Positions 16,216 through 25,300 of a stretch of DNA of 52,461 bases are shown here, piece after piece. The notes under the pieces were generated by a model. That model searched no databases. It saw only the letters and a program-made list of their open reading frames with translations, and was not told the DNA's origin. Both the position numbers and the translations under genes were made by a program. How positions within the stretch are numbered: position 1 is the stretch's first letter; each line of letters starts with the position of its first letter. The stretch is from Gemmatimonadota bacterium (lineage in GTDB: Bacteria > Gemmatimonadota > Gemmatimonadetes > Gemmatimonadales > Gemmatimonadaceae), in assembly GCA_027622655.1 (NCBI GenBank), contig JAQBYI010000022.1, forward strand, positions 1-52,461, written 5' to 3'.

Positions 16216-18054
16216 ATGCGCAACACCCGCAGTCTGCTCGCGCTGGTCGCGTTCTCCGTCGTCCCGTCATTGCTTGCCGCTCAGACGTATCCCAGCGGCA
16301 GTGATCCCCGCAGTGGGCTCAAATCCGGTCGGCTCGACGGCGGTGAGGTCGCGAAGAACATGCGCCTCGTGTCGTTCTCTCAGAAACCGGCCCAGTTCGA
16401 CTCGGCCCGAGGCCTGACGTTCATCAACTCCGACCTCGCATTCGGCGGCAACTACGTGTACCAGGGAAACTTCGCCGGGTTCACGATCTGGGACATCAGC
16501 AACCCAGTAACTCCAAAAATCGTGTCGGTGGTGTCGTGCATCACCTCGCAGGGTGACCCGTCGGTGATTGGGAACCTGCTCTTCATTTCCGCCGAGGGCG
16601 GTGGTAACCGTAACGACTGCGCCAAGGGTGGTGTTCAGGACCCGAAGGACCATATGGCGGGCGTTCGCATCTACGACGTGTCGGATCCAAAGGCGCCGAG
16701 ACTCGTCAAGAACGTGCAGACCTGCAAGGGCTCGCATACGCACACCATCGTCCCGCACCCGAAGGACAAGGGAATCGTCTACATCTACATCTCGGGCAGT
16801 GGGGCTGCGCGGCCGGACTCGGAGGTCGCAGGTTGCAAGTCAGGAACCGACCCGGCCGACGAGTCGAACTCGCTGTACCGCCTCGACGTCATCAAGGTGC
16901 CGCTCGCGAATCCTGAAAAGGCCGAAGTTGTAACGGGTGCGCGAATCTTCACGGGCCTCGACGCTGCGCCGCGGGCCGCAAGTCGGCCGGCGCGCGGTGG
17001 TGGTGGTGGACGTGGCGGTGCACCGGGTGCACCGGCGGTTCCTGCGCCGGCTCCTACAGGACCGCGCAACTGCCACGACGTCACGGCGTATCCGGCGATG
17101 AAGCTCCTCGCCGGCGCATGCGGCAGCTACGGGCTCTTGGTGGATATCTCGAACCCCGAAAAGCCGAAGAGAATCGCCGAGAAGGCCGACACGAACTTCT
17201 CGCTCTGGCACACGGCCGTGTTCAGCAATGATGGATCGAAGGTGGTGTTCTCGGACGAATGGGGCGGCGGCACGTCGCCAATGTGCCAGGCCAACTCGAT
17301 GATGGAGATGGGCGGCAACACGATCCTGAGCATCGACCCGAAGTCGAAGGCGTACACGCAGCACGCCTATTACAAGATTCCGAGTGTGCAGACGGCGCAA
17401 GAAAACTGTGTGTCGCACAACGGTGGATTGATCCCCGTGCCGGGCCGTGACGTGCTGGTGCAGGGGTGGTACCAGGGTGGCGTGAGCGTAATGGAATTCA
17501 CGGATCCCGACCATCCGACGGAGCTGGCGTACTTCGACCGCGGCTCAATTGATCCGCTTCCGGGCGCCGACATTCCCGTTGCCGCGGCGGCAGGCGGAGG
17601 TGGCGGGCGCGGCGCGCGCGGTACGATCGGTGGGTCGTGGGGTGCGTACTGGTGGAACGGCCTGATCTACTCGTCGGAACTCGACCGCGGATTCGACATC
17701 CTCGAGATGCTGCCTAGCGACAAGTTGTCGGCGAACGAGCTCGCCGCGGCGAAGCTTGTGCGCATGACCGACTACAACCCGCAGAGCCAGCCGCACCTCA
17801 CGTGGCCTGCTGCGTTTCCGGTCATCCGGTCGTACCTCGACCAGCTGGTGCGCGACAATGGCATGGCCACGGCGCGCACGTCCGCGGTGGATCAGGCGCT
17901 GACCGCCGCCGAGCAGCAGACCGGCAGGGCGCGTCGCGACGCACTCAATGCGCTGGCAAAGCAGGTGGACCGCGATGTGGCGGGTGCAAAGGACGCCGCG
18001 CGCGTGAAGGCGATGGCGAGTGAAATCAGGAGGCTCGCGGCAGCGTCGAGATAG
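16216..18054 (+). CDS. Exported LVIVD-repeat protein with Gly-rich insertions
   Basis: A 612-residue secreted or periplasmic protein with signal peptide (1-22, ending LLAAQ). Beta-propeller-type LVIVD units are visible as GFTIWDISNPVTPKIV, VRIYDVSDPKAPRLV and LLVDISNPEKPKRI, with a further GVSVMEFTDPDHPTELAYF unit. Cys residues are spread through the blades (VSCITS, RNDCAK, QTCKGSHTHT, NCHDV, GACGSY), consistent with disulfides. Two low-complexity Gly/Arg/Pro/Ala segments (near 255-280 and 455-475) probably form flexible loops. The C-terminus is an Ala-rich helical tail. Function is unknown; domains of this kind occur in surface and binding proteins. Confidence 0.85.
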   Translation: MRNTRSLLALVAFSVVPSLLAAQTYPSGSDPRSGLKSGRLDGGEVAKNMRLVSFSQKPAQFDSARGLTFINSDLAFGGNYVYQGNFAGFTIWDISNPVTPKIVSVVSCITSQGDPSVIGNLLFISAEGGGNRNDCAKGGVQDPKDHMAGVRIYDVSDPKAPRLVKNVQTCKGSHTHTIVPHPKDKGIVYIYISGSGAARPDSEVAGCKSGTDPADESNSLYRLDVIKVPLANPEKAEVVTGARIFTGLDAAPRAASRPARGGGGGRGGAPGAPAVPAPAPTGPRNCHDVTAYPAMKLLAGACGSYGLLVDISNPEKPKRIAEKADTNFSLWHTAVFSNDGSKVVFSDEWGGGTSPMCQANSMMEMGGNTILSIDPKSKAYTQHAYYKIPSVQTAQENCVSHNGGLIPVPGRDVLVQGWYQGGVSVMEFTDPDHPTELAYFDRGSIDPLPGADIPVAAAAGGGGGRGARGTIGGSWGAYWWNGLIYSSELDRGFDILEMLPSDKLSANELAAAKLVRMTDYNPQSQPHLTWPAAFPVIRSYLDQLVRDNGMATARTSAVDQALTAAEQQTGRARRDALNALAKQVDRDVAGAKDAARVKAMASEIRRLAAASR

Positions 18055-18062
18055 GCCGCTGG

Positions 18063-18084
18063 TAGGCTGCTGCTAGGCTGCTGC
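18063..18084 (+). repeat. Two-copy 11-bp tandem repeat
   Basis: TAGGCTGCTGC occurs twice in direct succession just after the LVIVD stop codon and seven bases before the terminator hairpin. Confidence 0.7.
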
Positions 18085-18090
18085 TCTGTG

Positions 18091-18128
18091 ACGCGCCCGG
18101 ACGCTTCGCGTCCGGGCGCGTGTTGTTT
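18091..18128 (+). terminator. Intrinsic terminator after the LVIVD gene
   Basis: ACGCGCCCGGACG (18091-18103) and CGTCCGGGCGCGT (18109-18121) are perfect inverted copies with a CTTCG loop, followed by TGTTGTTT. The 13-bp GC stem with a T-rich tail fits a Rho-independent terminator for the plus-strand LVIVD transcript. The hairpin sits between convergent genes and could also affect the end of the cutC message. Confidence 0.85.
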
Positions 18129-18808
18129 CAGCCGTCGAGCGCCGCCGATACACCCTCGAAAGCCCTGCCATGCACAGCGGTGACGTGCGTGTTCTGCACG
18201 AGCGCGCGCACGTTCTTCGCGGTAATGCTCCCGGCGGCGATCACGCGAATCCGCTGTTCCGCGCGATTGACGAGGTGTGCGATCCGCTCCGTTCCTTCCG
18301 TTGCCGTCGCCGCGCCGCCGCTCGTCAGTATGCCGTTCACCTGAAGCGAAACAAGGAGCTCCAGCGCGTCATCCTGATCGCGAACCGCATCGAACGCGCG
18401 GTGAAAGACAACGCGAAGCGGCGTGGCCACTGCGATCAGGTCGGCCATCTTCGCCGCGTCCACGTCGCCGTCGGGCGTGAGTACGCCGAACGCGAGCCCA
18501 TCCACACCGAGTTCTTTCGCGACGGCAACGTCGCGCTTCATGATCTCGATCTCGTCGTCCGAGTAGACGAAGTCACCTGCGCGCGGGCGAATCAGAACAT
18601 TGACGGACGCGAGGAGCTTCTCGGAGCAGAGTGCAATGAGGCCGGCGCTCGGCGTCGTGCCGCCGTCGAGCAACGGGCCGCAAAGCTCGATGCGTTGCAC
18701 CGGCGCTTCCTGTGCGCGCATCGCGGCGTCGAACGAATCGACGGCTGCCTCGACCAGTACGGCCGCCGACGGCGTGTTGATCGACAGGCGTCGCGCGGCG
18801 TCGGTCAT
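18128..18808 (-). CDS. cutC: CutC family protein
   Basis: A 226-residue TIM-barrel protein of the CutC family, historically linked to copper homeostasis but with uncertain biochemical role. Characteristic elements are [75 protein letters not shown] and the terminal [10 protein letters not shown]. The open frame extends upstream into the MFS gene, but ATG 18806-18808 overlaps the MFS stop as ATGA and matches the usual length. It is the last gene of a three-gene operon with DUF1080 and an MFS transporter, pointing to a carbohydrate-related rather than metal-related setting here. Confidence 0.92.
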   Translation of the reverse strand: MTDAARRLSINTPSAAVLVEAAVDSFDAAMRAQEAPVQRIELCGPLLDGGTTPSAGLIALCSEKLLASVNVLIRPRAGDFVYSDDEIEIMKRDVAVAKELGVDGLAFGVLTPDGDVDAAKMADLIAVATPLRVVFHRAFDAVRDQDDALELLVSLQVNGILTSGGAATATEGTERIAHLVNRAEQRIRVIAAGSITAKNVRALVQNTHVTAVHGRAFEGVSAALDG

Positions 18809-20061
18809 GCTGCTGTTTCTGCGCCATCGGTACCGGCGCGGCGCGGACGGAACAAGAACAGGAACAGCACGAACACCACGAGCGCTCCGTATGCCGGCAC
18901 CTGCCAGATGTGGTACCACTCGTGCGTCACCGAGCCGTCGGCGGCGGTCTCGGCGAACTTGCTGACAACCGCGCCCGACACCGCCGCGCCGACGAAATAG
19001 CCGAGGCCGTTCGTCACGAGGTTGATGAACCCCTGTGCCGCCGCCCGAATCTTCGGGCCAGCGGCCTCGTCGGTGTAGATCTGCCCGGCCACGAAGAAGA
19101 AGTCGTAGCAGACGCCGTGCAGCAGGATGCCGATGTACACGTACGCCATGCCGCCGGCCGAGCCGTGCACGAACGCGAAGTAGCGCAGCGACCACGCCAA
19201 CATGCCCACGAGCATGATGACCTTGATGCCGTACCTTCGCAGGGCCAGCGGGAGCAGGAGCATGAATACGATCTCCGACATCTGGCCGAACGTCTGGATG
19301 AATGCTGGGTCGGGTGCGCCGATCTCATTGAGGAACGGATTTGCAAACGCGTAATAGAACTGCAACGGGATGCAGAGCAGGAACGACCCGAGCGTGAAAA
19401 CCAGGAACTCACGCTTCCGGAGCAACTGGAGCGCGTCGAGCCCGAAAGCATCGCGCATGCTGAACGGGGCGCCTGCCGCCTTGGGTGGTGTGTGTGGGAG
19501 CGCGAGTGAGAAGAATCCCATGAGAATCGAAGCGCCGGCGGCGAGCTGCATCGGAAGCGCCATTGCATCGGCCTTGAGCACTTTGCCGACTACGATACCG
19601 GCGACGATCCAGCCGACTGTGCCGAGCACCCGGATCAGCGGGAAATCACGCGCCGGGTCTTTGATCTGGTGGAACGAGATGGAGTTCGTGAGCGACAGCG
19701 TCGGCATGTAGCAGAGCGCGTACAGAATGAGGAGCGGGTAGAACGTGCTCCACTCGGTCTGTTGCGAGACGAACCACATCGTGACGCCACCGGCGAGATG
19801 CAGAATCGCCAGGAGTTTCTCGCTGGCGAAGAACCGGTCGGCGACCATGCCCATGAAGAGAGGAGACACGATCGCCGCGATCGCCATGGCGCCGTACGCG
19901 CTGCCGATCTGCGTATCAGCGAAGTGGCGCGTCTGGCCGAGGTACGTCCCCATCGTGACGAACCATGAGCCCCAGATGAAATACTGCAGGAACATCATCA
20001 CCGAGAGGCGCAGCTTGATACTGGTCATGGCCGGGCTCGGCGCAGCGGCCGTTGCATTCAT
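18805..20061 (-). CDS. MFS transporter, nucleoside:H+ symporter-like (NupG/XapB family)
   Basis: A 418-residue inner-membrane protein with about 12 hydrophobic segments. The opening [20 protein letters not shown] and GTYLGQT are typical of the nucleoside permease (NupG/XapB-like) MFS group, which also contains uncharacterised sugar-related carriers in Bacteroidota, Planctomycetota and Gemmatimonadota. Conserved charged positions between segments 2 and 3 ([16 protein letters not shown]) are present. Start ATG 20061 overlaps the DUF1080 stop by 4 bp and its stop overlaps cutC by 4 bp. With DUF1080 upstream I infer uptake of a (keto-)sugar or glycoside, not a nucleoside, but this is untested. 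Confidence 0.88.
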   Translation of the reverse strand: MNATAAAPSPAMTSIKLRLSVMMFLQYFIWGSWFVTMGTYLGQTRHFADTQIGSAYGAMAIAAIVSPLFMGMVADRFFASEKLLAILHLAGGVTMWFVSQQTEWSTFYPLLILYALCYMPTLSLTNSISFHQIKDPARDFPLIRVLGTVGWIVAGIVVGKVLKADAMALPMQLAAGASILMGFFSLALPHTPPKAAGAPFSMRDAFGLDALQLLRKREFLVFTLGSFLLCIPLQFYYAFANPFLNEIGAPDPAFIQTFGQMSEIVFMLLLPLALRRYGIKVIMLVGMLAWSLRYFAFVHGSAGGMAYVYIGILLHGVCYDFFFVAGQIYTDEAAGPKIRAAAQGFINLVTNGLGYFVGAAVSGAVVSKFAETAADGSVTHEWYHIWQVPAYGALVVFVLFLFLFRPRRAGTDGAETAA

Positions 20062-20804
20062 CGCAGGTCCCGAATCCTGACGTTGCGGAAGGCGAGCGAC
20101 CCGGCGTGGTCACCCTGCAGCGCGATGTGGCCGCGTTTGGCGAGGCCATAGTTTGGCCACGCGTTGAACTTGCTGGCCTTTACCTTTTCGGTCCAATCGG
20201 CGCTCGAGAGTTCGTATTCGACGAGCTTCACACCGTTGAGCCAATGCTCCACGTGCGCGCCGCGCGCCACGATACGCGTCTCGTTCCAGTCGCCAATCGG
20301 CTTGAGGTGCCCCGCCGGAGATGGGTACAGTCCGTAGGCGGCACCGGCGCTTGTGAGCCGGCTCTTGCCGTCGGCCGCTTTCTCGTCGTCGAGCAGTTGG
20401 TACTCGGGCCCGGTCCAGTACACGCGAGGGTACTCCTCGGTGCCCCGATAGAAGATTCCGGCGTTACCGCCTTCGCTGATTTGCCACTCGAGGGAGAGTT
20501 CGAAGTCGCCGAACTGGTCGCGCGTAATGATGTCGGCAACCGGGCGCGACTTCGCGAGCACACCCGCGTCGGCCGACCAGCCGGGTGGCACCGTGTCGCG
20601 TTTGTAGCCTCGCCACGCGGCGAGCGAGTTCCCCTCAACGAGCGAGCGCCACGGGCCGGCCTGACTACCGGCTTGACTGCCGGCTGGCGCGCCCGTCTGG
20701 CGACTTACTGTGCCTGCGCTGCCCATCGACGAGTGACCGGGATGGCATCCGGCGCTGAGGCTGGCGAGGGTGGCGGCGATGAGTAACGTGTGGGTTCTGG
20801 GCAT
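20058..20804 (-). CDS. DUF1080 (3-keto-disaccharide hydrolase-like) lipoprotein
   Basis: A 248-residue lipoprotein. The lipobox LSAGC places the lipidated Cys at residue 20 when translation starts at ATG 20804 (an upstream in-frame Met would spoil the signal). The rest is the concanavalin-like DUF1080 fold, with [71 protein letters not shown] and a terminal [19 protein letters not shown]. Characterised DUF1080 proteins hydrolyse 3-keto-glycosides. It is the first gene of the operon and should act on the cell surface or in the periplasm before import by the downstream MFS protein. Confidence 0.92.
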   Translation of the reverse strand: MPRTHTLLIAATLASLSAGCHPGHSSMGSAGTVSRQTGAPAGSQAGSQAGPWRSLVEGNSLAAWRGYKRDTVPPGWSADAGVLAKSRPVADIITRDQFGDFELSLEWQISEGGNAGIFYRGTEEYPRVYWTGPEYQLLDDEKAADGKSRLTSAGAAYGLYPSPAGHLKPIGDWNETRIVARGAHVEHWLNGVKLVEYELSSADWTEKVKASKFNAWPNYGLAKRGHIALQGDHAGSLAFRNVRIRDLR

Positions 20805-20851
20805 GCAGAGTCGGCTAATGAACGGGTGGGCCTGATGAATGTCCACAGTAT

Positions 20852-21259
20852 GTGACTTGCCCCCGGATCGCGAAAGACGGATTGTTCGGGGTGGGCGCCT
20901 CTTACTTTACCCGCGGCATTCCGATGCTGCCTGTTGCTAACCTCAGGCAGGCCATCGACTTCTACGTCGATGTGCTGGGATTTCGGCTCGGATTCAACGC
21001 CGGCGCCTATGGCGGCGTGCGGCGCGATGCCATTGAAATCCACTTCTTTCGGACCGACGAGGCCAGCGCTGGCGAGCGATCGGGGTGCCGAATCGAAGTG
21101 ACCGAGATCCGCCGGCTCTACAGCGATTTTCGTGAGCGCGGAGTGGTCGCGCCTGCCGACGAGATCGTCGCCAAGCCGTGGGGCACGACGGAGTTTACGG
21201 TCCGCGACCCCGATGGTAACGCGCTGACGTTTGTCGAGGTGTTTGGCCTGGGATCCTAG
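20852..21259 (+). CDS. VOC family protein
   Basis: Up to 135 residues, glyoxalase/bleomycin-resistance fold: GIPMLPVANLRQAIDFYVDV then LGFRLGF opens the first module, and TTEFTVRDPDGNALTFVEVF closes the second. The resemblance is to bleomycin-binding-type proteins (small, dimeric, often metal-free), but ligand is unknown. The start is uncertain: GTG 20852, TTG 20882, GTG 20891 and ATG 20924 are all in frame; the last would cut into the first beta strand. The gene is divergent from the DUF1080 operon (47 bp) and its stop shares CTAG with the convergent aquaporin stop. Confidence 0.8.
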   Translation: MTCPRIAKDGLFGVGASYFTRGIPMLPVANLRQAIDFYVDVLGFRLGFNAGAYGGVRRDAIEIHFFRTDEASAGERSGCRIEVTEIRRLYSDFRERGVVAPADEIVAKPWGTTEFTVRDPDGNALTFVEVFGLGS

Positions 21260-21885
21260 GATTCCTGATAGTTGAACACGTAAGCCGCTGCGCCGCCGCC
21301 GACAAACGGGCCCACAGCGTACACCCACGCCATTGCCGGCGCCGATCCCGACACAACGAATCCAGCTACAATCGGTCCGAGTCCAACGGCCGGGTTGAAC
21401 GCGCCGCCGGTGATTGGGCCGAACGCCACTGCAAGTGCTGCGACGGTGCCACCGATCGCCAGGCCGAAGTAGCTGTTGTTCTCCGTCCCCTTGCCAGTGG
21501 CCACGTGCAACACGACGTACGCGAGCGCAAAGGTCGCGATAGCCTCGCCGACCACGGCCTTGAGCGCCGTCGTGGCTTCTCCAGGCGCAACCTCGAGCGT
21601 TACGCCCGTGAACTTCCAAACGACGAATCCCGCGACAATCGCGCCGGTGAACTGCGCCGCCCAGTACGGAACAAGCTGCTTGGCGGGAAGGGCGCCACGC
21701 AGCATCAGCGCGAGGGAAACAGCGGGATTGTAGTGGGCCCCGGATATGCGGCCGCCCGCGTACACCATCACCATGAGCGTGAAGCCGATGGAGATCGCTG
21801 CGAGCTCGGCGGCGCCGTTCACCGTCAGCCCGACAACGAGTACGAGAAAGAACGTCCCGATGAACTCCGTGACGAGGGCGCGCAT
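21256..21885 (-). CDS. Aquaporin / MIP family channel
   Basis: A 209-residue membrane channel with six hydrophobic segments and both NPA boxes: HYNPAVSLAL (residues 53-55) and FNPAVGLGP (164-166). In most aquaporins the second NPA is followed by Arg, part of the selectivity filter; here it is Val, and the first NPA also has Val. TEFIGTFFLV at the start is the usual MIP N-terminus. The open frame runs upstream antisense to mscL, but ATG 21885 gives a normal MIP start. It probably conducts water or small neutral solutes; the missing Arg suggests an altered or wider filter. It is divergent from a MscL gene (118 bp), linking two osmotic-stress channels. Confidence 0.9.
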   Translation of the reverse strand: MRALVTEFIGTFFLVLVVGLTVNGAAELAAISIGFTLMVMVYAGGRISGAHYNPAVSLALMLRGALPAKQLVPYWAAQFTGAIVAGFVVWKFTGVTLEVAPGEATTALKAVVGEAIATFALAYVVLHVATGKGTENNSYFGLAIGGTVAALAVAFGPITGGAFNPAVGLGPIVAGFVVSGSAPAMAWVYAVGPFVGGGAAAYVFNYQES

Positions 21886-22003
21886 CGCAAACTCCGGTGT
21901 GTGTGGTGCAGGGGGGGTGGCACCGACGGTTGACGACACTATATGTATTGGGCGTTCCAGAAGACCGCCACCATGACTCGGCATCCAGGAGGGGCTCCCC
22001 CAG

Positions 22004-22303
22004 ATGGTGAACGAACTCGTTGCGTTCCTCAAGCAATACGGCGTAATCGGCCTCGCGATCGCAGTCATCATTGGCGCCAAGATCAATGAGGTGATCACGG
22101 CGGTCGTGGACGGCATCCTGATGCCGGTAGTTGGCGCGCTCACACCTGGCGGCGACTGGCGCGAGATGACGATCAATGTGGGCAGCGTCGCCCTCAAGAT
22201 TGGCCCGGTTATCGGCGCGTCCATCGACTTCGTGATCGTCGCGGCGATTGTCTTCATCATCGCCAAGAAAGTTCTGAAAGAAGAGACGGTTTCGAAGAAA
22301 TAA
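22004..22303 (+). CDS. mscL: Short MscL-type mechanosensitive channel
   Basis: A 99-residue protein resembling the large-conductance mechanosensitive channel. The first transmembrane/pore helix (GLAIAVIIGAKINEVITAVV then DGILMP) and the second (IDFVIVAAIVFIIAKKVL) are clear, with a short periplasmic loop GDWREMTINVG. Typical MscL has 130-150 residues; this form stops soon after TM2 and lacks most of the C-terminal helical bundle. An AGGAGG at 21987-21992 precedes the ATG by 11 bases. Divergent from the aquaporin gene, sharing an AT-rich core at 21938-21950; convergent with the tamB-like gene at a 10-bp distance. Confidence 0.88.
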   Translation: MVNELVAFLKQYGVIGLAIAVIIGAKINEVITAVVDGILMPVVGALTPGGDWREMTINVGSVALKIGPVIGASIDFVIVAAIVFIIAKKVLKEETVSKK

Positions 22304-22313
22304 CGAGGCTCGG

Positions 22314-25300
22314 CTAGGGCTTCCCTCGAAACTTCCAGTCGTACGACAAGTCGAAGCCAAATTGATAGGTGTCTCCGGCTCCGCTCACCCTGTTGCACGG
22401 CGCGGGGCCGGGGTCTATCGAGATCGCCGCTCCGACCGTCTGCTTAGGCAAGTACTCGGCCGCCGCGCCGAACCAGATCGGTGAGCTGCTGCTCGCGCCC
22501 AGGCGGCCGCTGCCGCAGCGCCCAGCCGTGACGCTGAAGAAAGTGTCGGTGCCGACCTGACGTCCGCCGGTAATCGCGTAGTTGTTGTTCAGCAGACCGT
22601 TCACGGGACTTGACGCGATGGATTGCGCCTCGCCGCTGGCCACACTCGTGACTTGAAGCGTACTGAAGAACGGAAGCACAGTGCCAAGTATCCCCTCGAG
22701 GAATCCCCCGATGGACGGCACGATCGCGGCCGTAGCGGTCTGCGCTGCAGCGTTGGTGCTGGTGGGTGCCTTGAACGATGGCTGCCCAAAAACGAGATAG
22801 CTGATGATCTCGCTCTGCCCCGATGCAGTGCCGAGGTCGCTCGACAGGTCGAGGCGCGGCCGGTCCGTGGTGCCGAACACGTGCGCGCGGATGTGCACGT
22901 CACTTTCTTCGGGGCGCTTGACGAGATACGAAGCGTAGATGTCCAGCGCCGGCGCGATGTCTGGCGTCCCTTCCAGGATGACCACGCCACTGTCCACCAA
23001 GAACGTGCGCCTGATGACGTTGAGGTCCACCCGATAGGTGCCCCGCTCGGCCGTGACGGACCCACTTATCCACGGATGATTCAGTGGACCGAACAACTCC
23101 ACGCCACCTGTGAGCTGCACGTTTGCTTCGCGCGACTTGAGCCGCACGTCGCTACCAAGTGTCACCACGACGCCGTTGACTGACGGAACGCCCATTCGCG
23201 GTGCGGCATCGTCTGCAGGCGGCAGGTTCCGCTGACGTCGCCGCTGGCCAATCGTGAACACGGCGTACGGCAACTGAACCGATCCGGACACCCGCGGCTC
23301 GGCGAGCGTCCCCTCAACGTCCAGAATCCAATCAGCCTCGGCTGTCGCGAGCCGTGGATCGTCGATCACGCGAAAGTTGTTTGCCACGCTGTGCAGGTCG
23401 ACGACCCAGTCGCTCCAGTTCGTTCCCGCCAGTCGGACTACGCCGGCGAGCGACGCCGTGTCGTGGCGCTCGCCGCCGTCGGCCATGCGCAATCGCTTGA
23501 TGATGATCGAGTCGCCGGCGAGTTCGATTTCGGCGGCCGCATTGCGAGCTGCGAATCCGACGCGCGGAACTTCAAAGGCGCCCCTGACCAGCGTGAGCGT
23601 TCCACGTCCGCGCGGATTGCGAAGTGTGCCACCGATATCGACGGTGCCCTGAAGGTTGCCGGCCAGGCCGCGGATGCGTGGCGCGAGTCCCTCGAAGTAG
23701 GCGAGCGTCAGGCTGTCAGTCACGAGGCGCATCGTTATCGGCGCGTCCGGAATGCGCTCGGCTATGTCACGCAGAGTCAGGTCGAGCGGTACGGCTCCGC
23801 GCGCGTCGAGCACCCGGCGCCCGTCGATCGTCGCACCGATCTGCACGTCGGCACTGCGGTCTGCATAACGAGCCTCGAGTGTCACGGACGGCCGCGTGCG
23901 GTCTTCGGAGCGAATCGAATCGAGCGCGGCGGTGAGCGAAATGACCGGAGCGTCGCGGGTGCCGGTCACAGTCGCGTCGGCGCTGATCTGCCCGGAAAGT
24001 TCCGGTGGAAAGAGGTCGAGAAACGATATTTCTTCGAACCCCAGCCTGTTCACGCGGACACGCGCGTTGACCGAATCGCGCTCTGGTACACTTCCGGATG
24101 CCGCGACAAACGCGCCGTGGTCGCTGGTCATCACAATCGAGTCCACGCTCACGCTGTTTGATTCGATCCGTATGGTTGCGGCTGTGTTCATGCGCCACGG
24201 ATGGCCGCGCACCAGCGCGCTGAGCGAATCCACGACGGCCAGATAGCCGCTGCCCGCCCATGTCACTGATGCTGACGCGGTAACCGATGTACTGTCGGCA
24301 GTGCCGACGTCGAGTGCGACGCGGGCGCGCTCGCCTTCGGCGATTTCGGCCGTGAACGATGCCGTGTCGAGCGAGGCCGATCCGGACGCGACCGTCGACG
24401 CCCATCCACTGACGGTTCCGGTTGCGAGGTCCGGGAGGTTCCGCAGGTCGATCGTGACCGAAGTCTGACCGATCGAAGTGTCGCCGTACCGGACAGTCGC
24501 CCCCTGAACAGTGGTCGACAGCGCTGCCGACTTGAACGAACCGATGACTGTTCCGGTTTCCGTGCGCAGGCTCCCGTCGAGGTCGGGAAACCGCGGCGCG
24601 CCCGTGCTGTCGAGCAGGATCGAGCTGAGCGCGCCGAGCGAATCGAACGCCACCGCGAAGTTCAGCGTGTCGGACCGCGTCGAGTCGCTTGCGATCCGAC
24701 CGCTCGCGTTGACAGTCCAGCCATCGGCGCGGACGTCCGCTGTGTCCACGTGAAAGCCATCTCCGTCGAAACCGAAGCGCACCTCGCCGCCGAGGATCCG
24801 CGAATCTCCGACGGTGGACGTGGAGTCGAGCACGAGGGCGATGTGCCGGTCTGTTTGGCCGGACGGCTCGTCGATTAAGATGGAGAACTGTCCTGACAGG
24901 CTCGTGCTGGGGATGTCGCGCCTCGCCAGGAAGGCGCCGGGGTTCAACGACGAGAGCGTGCCATCGATGTCGAGGCGTGTGCGCGCTGAGTCGAGCAGCA
25001 TGGTCCCGCCAATTCTGAGCTCAGCGCTGGCGTCGGAAAGCGCGACCGTGATGTCGACCGTATCGCCGGTGGCGCGGAGCTGAACCGTGCCGGACGGAGT
25101 GCTTTGAAGCGGCTGCGTGGTGCGTCCACGGACGAGAGTGGCGATGGCGATTGCGTCCACTGAAAGGTCGGCGTCGAGCCACCCTCCCGCGCGGTCCGAA
25201 GAGACGCGTCCGGCTCCGCTCACCTTCGTGCGCGCGAAATCGCCATCCACGTGCTCAACCGCGAGCGCCGAAAACGCGATCGCCGTTGTCGGTCCGTTGA

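Noticed and set aside
20705-22360. A 551-residue minus-strand frame spanning VOC, aquaporin and mscL.
   Set aside because: It crosses three independently recognised genes in another frame and lacks domains.
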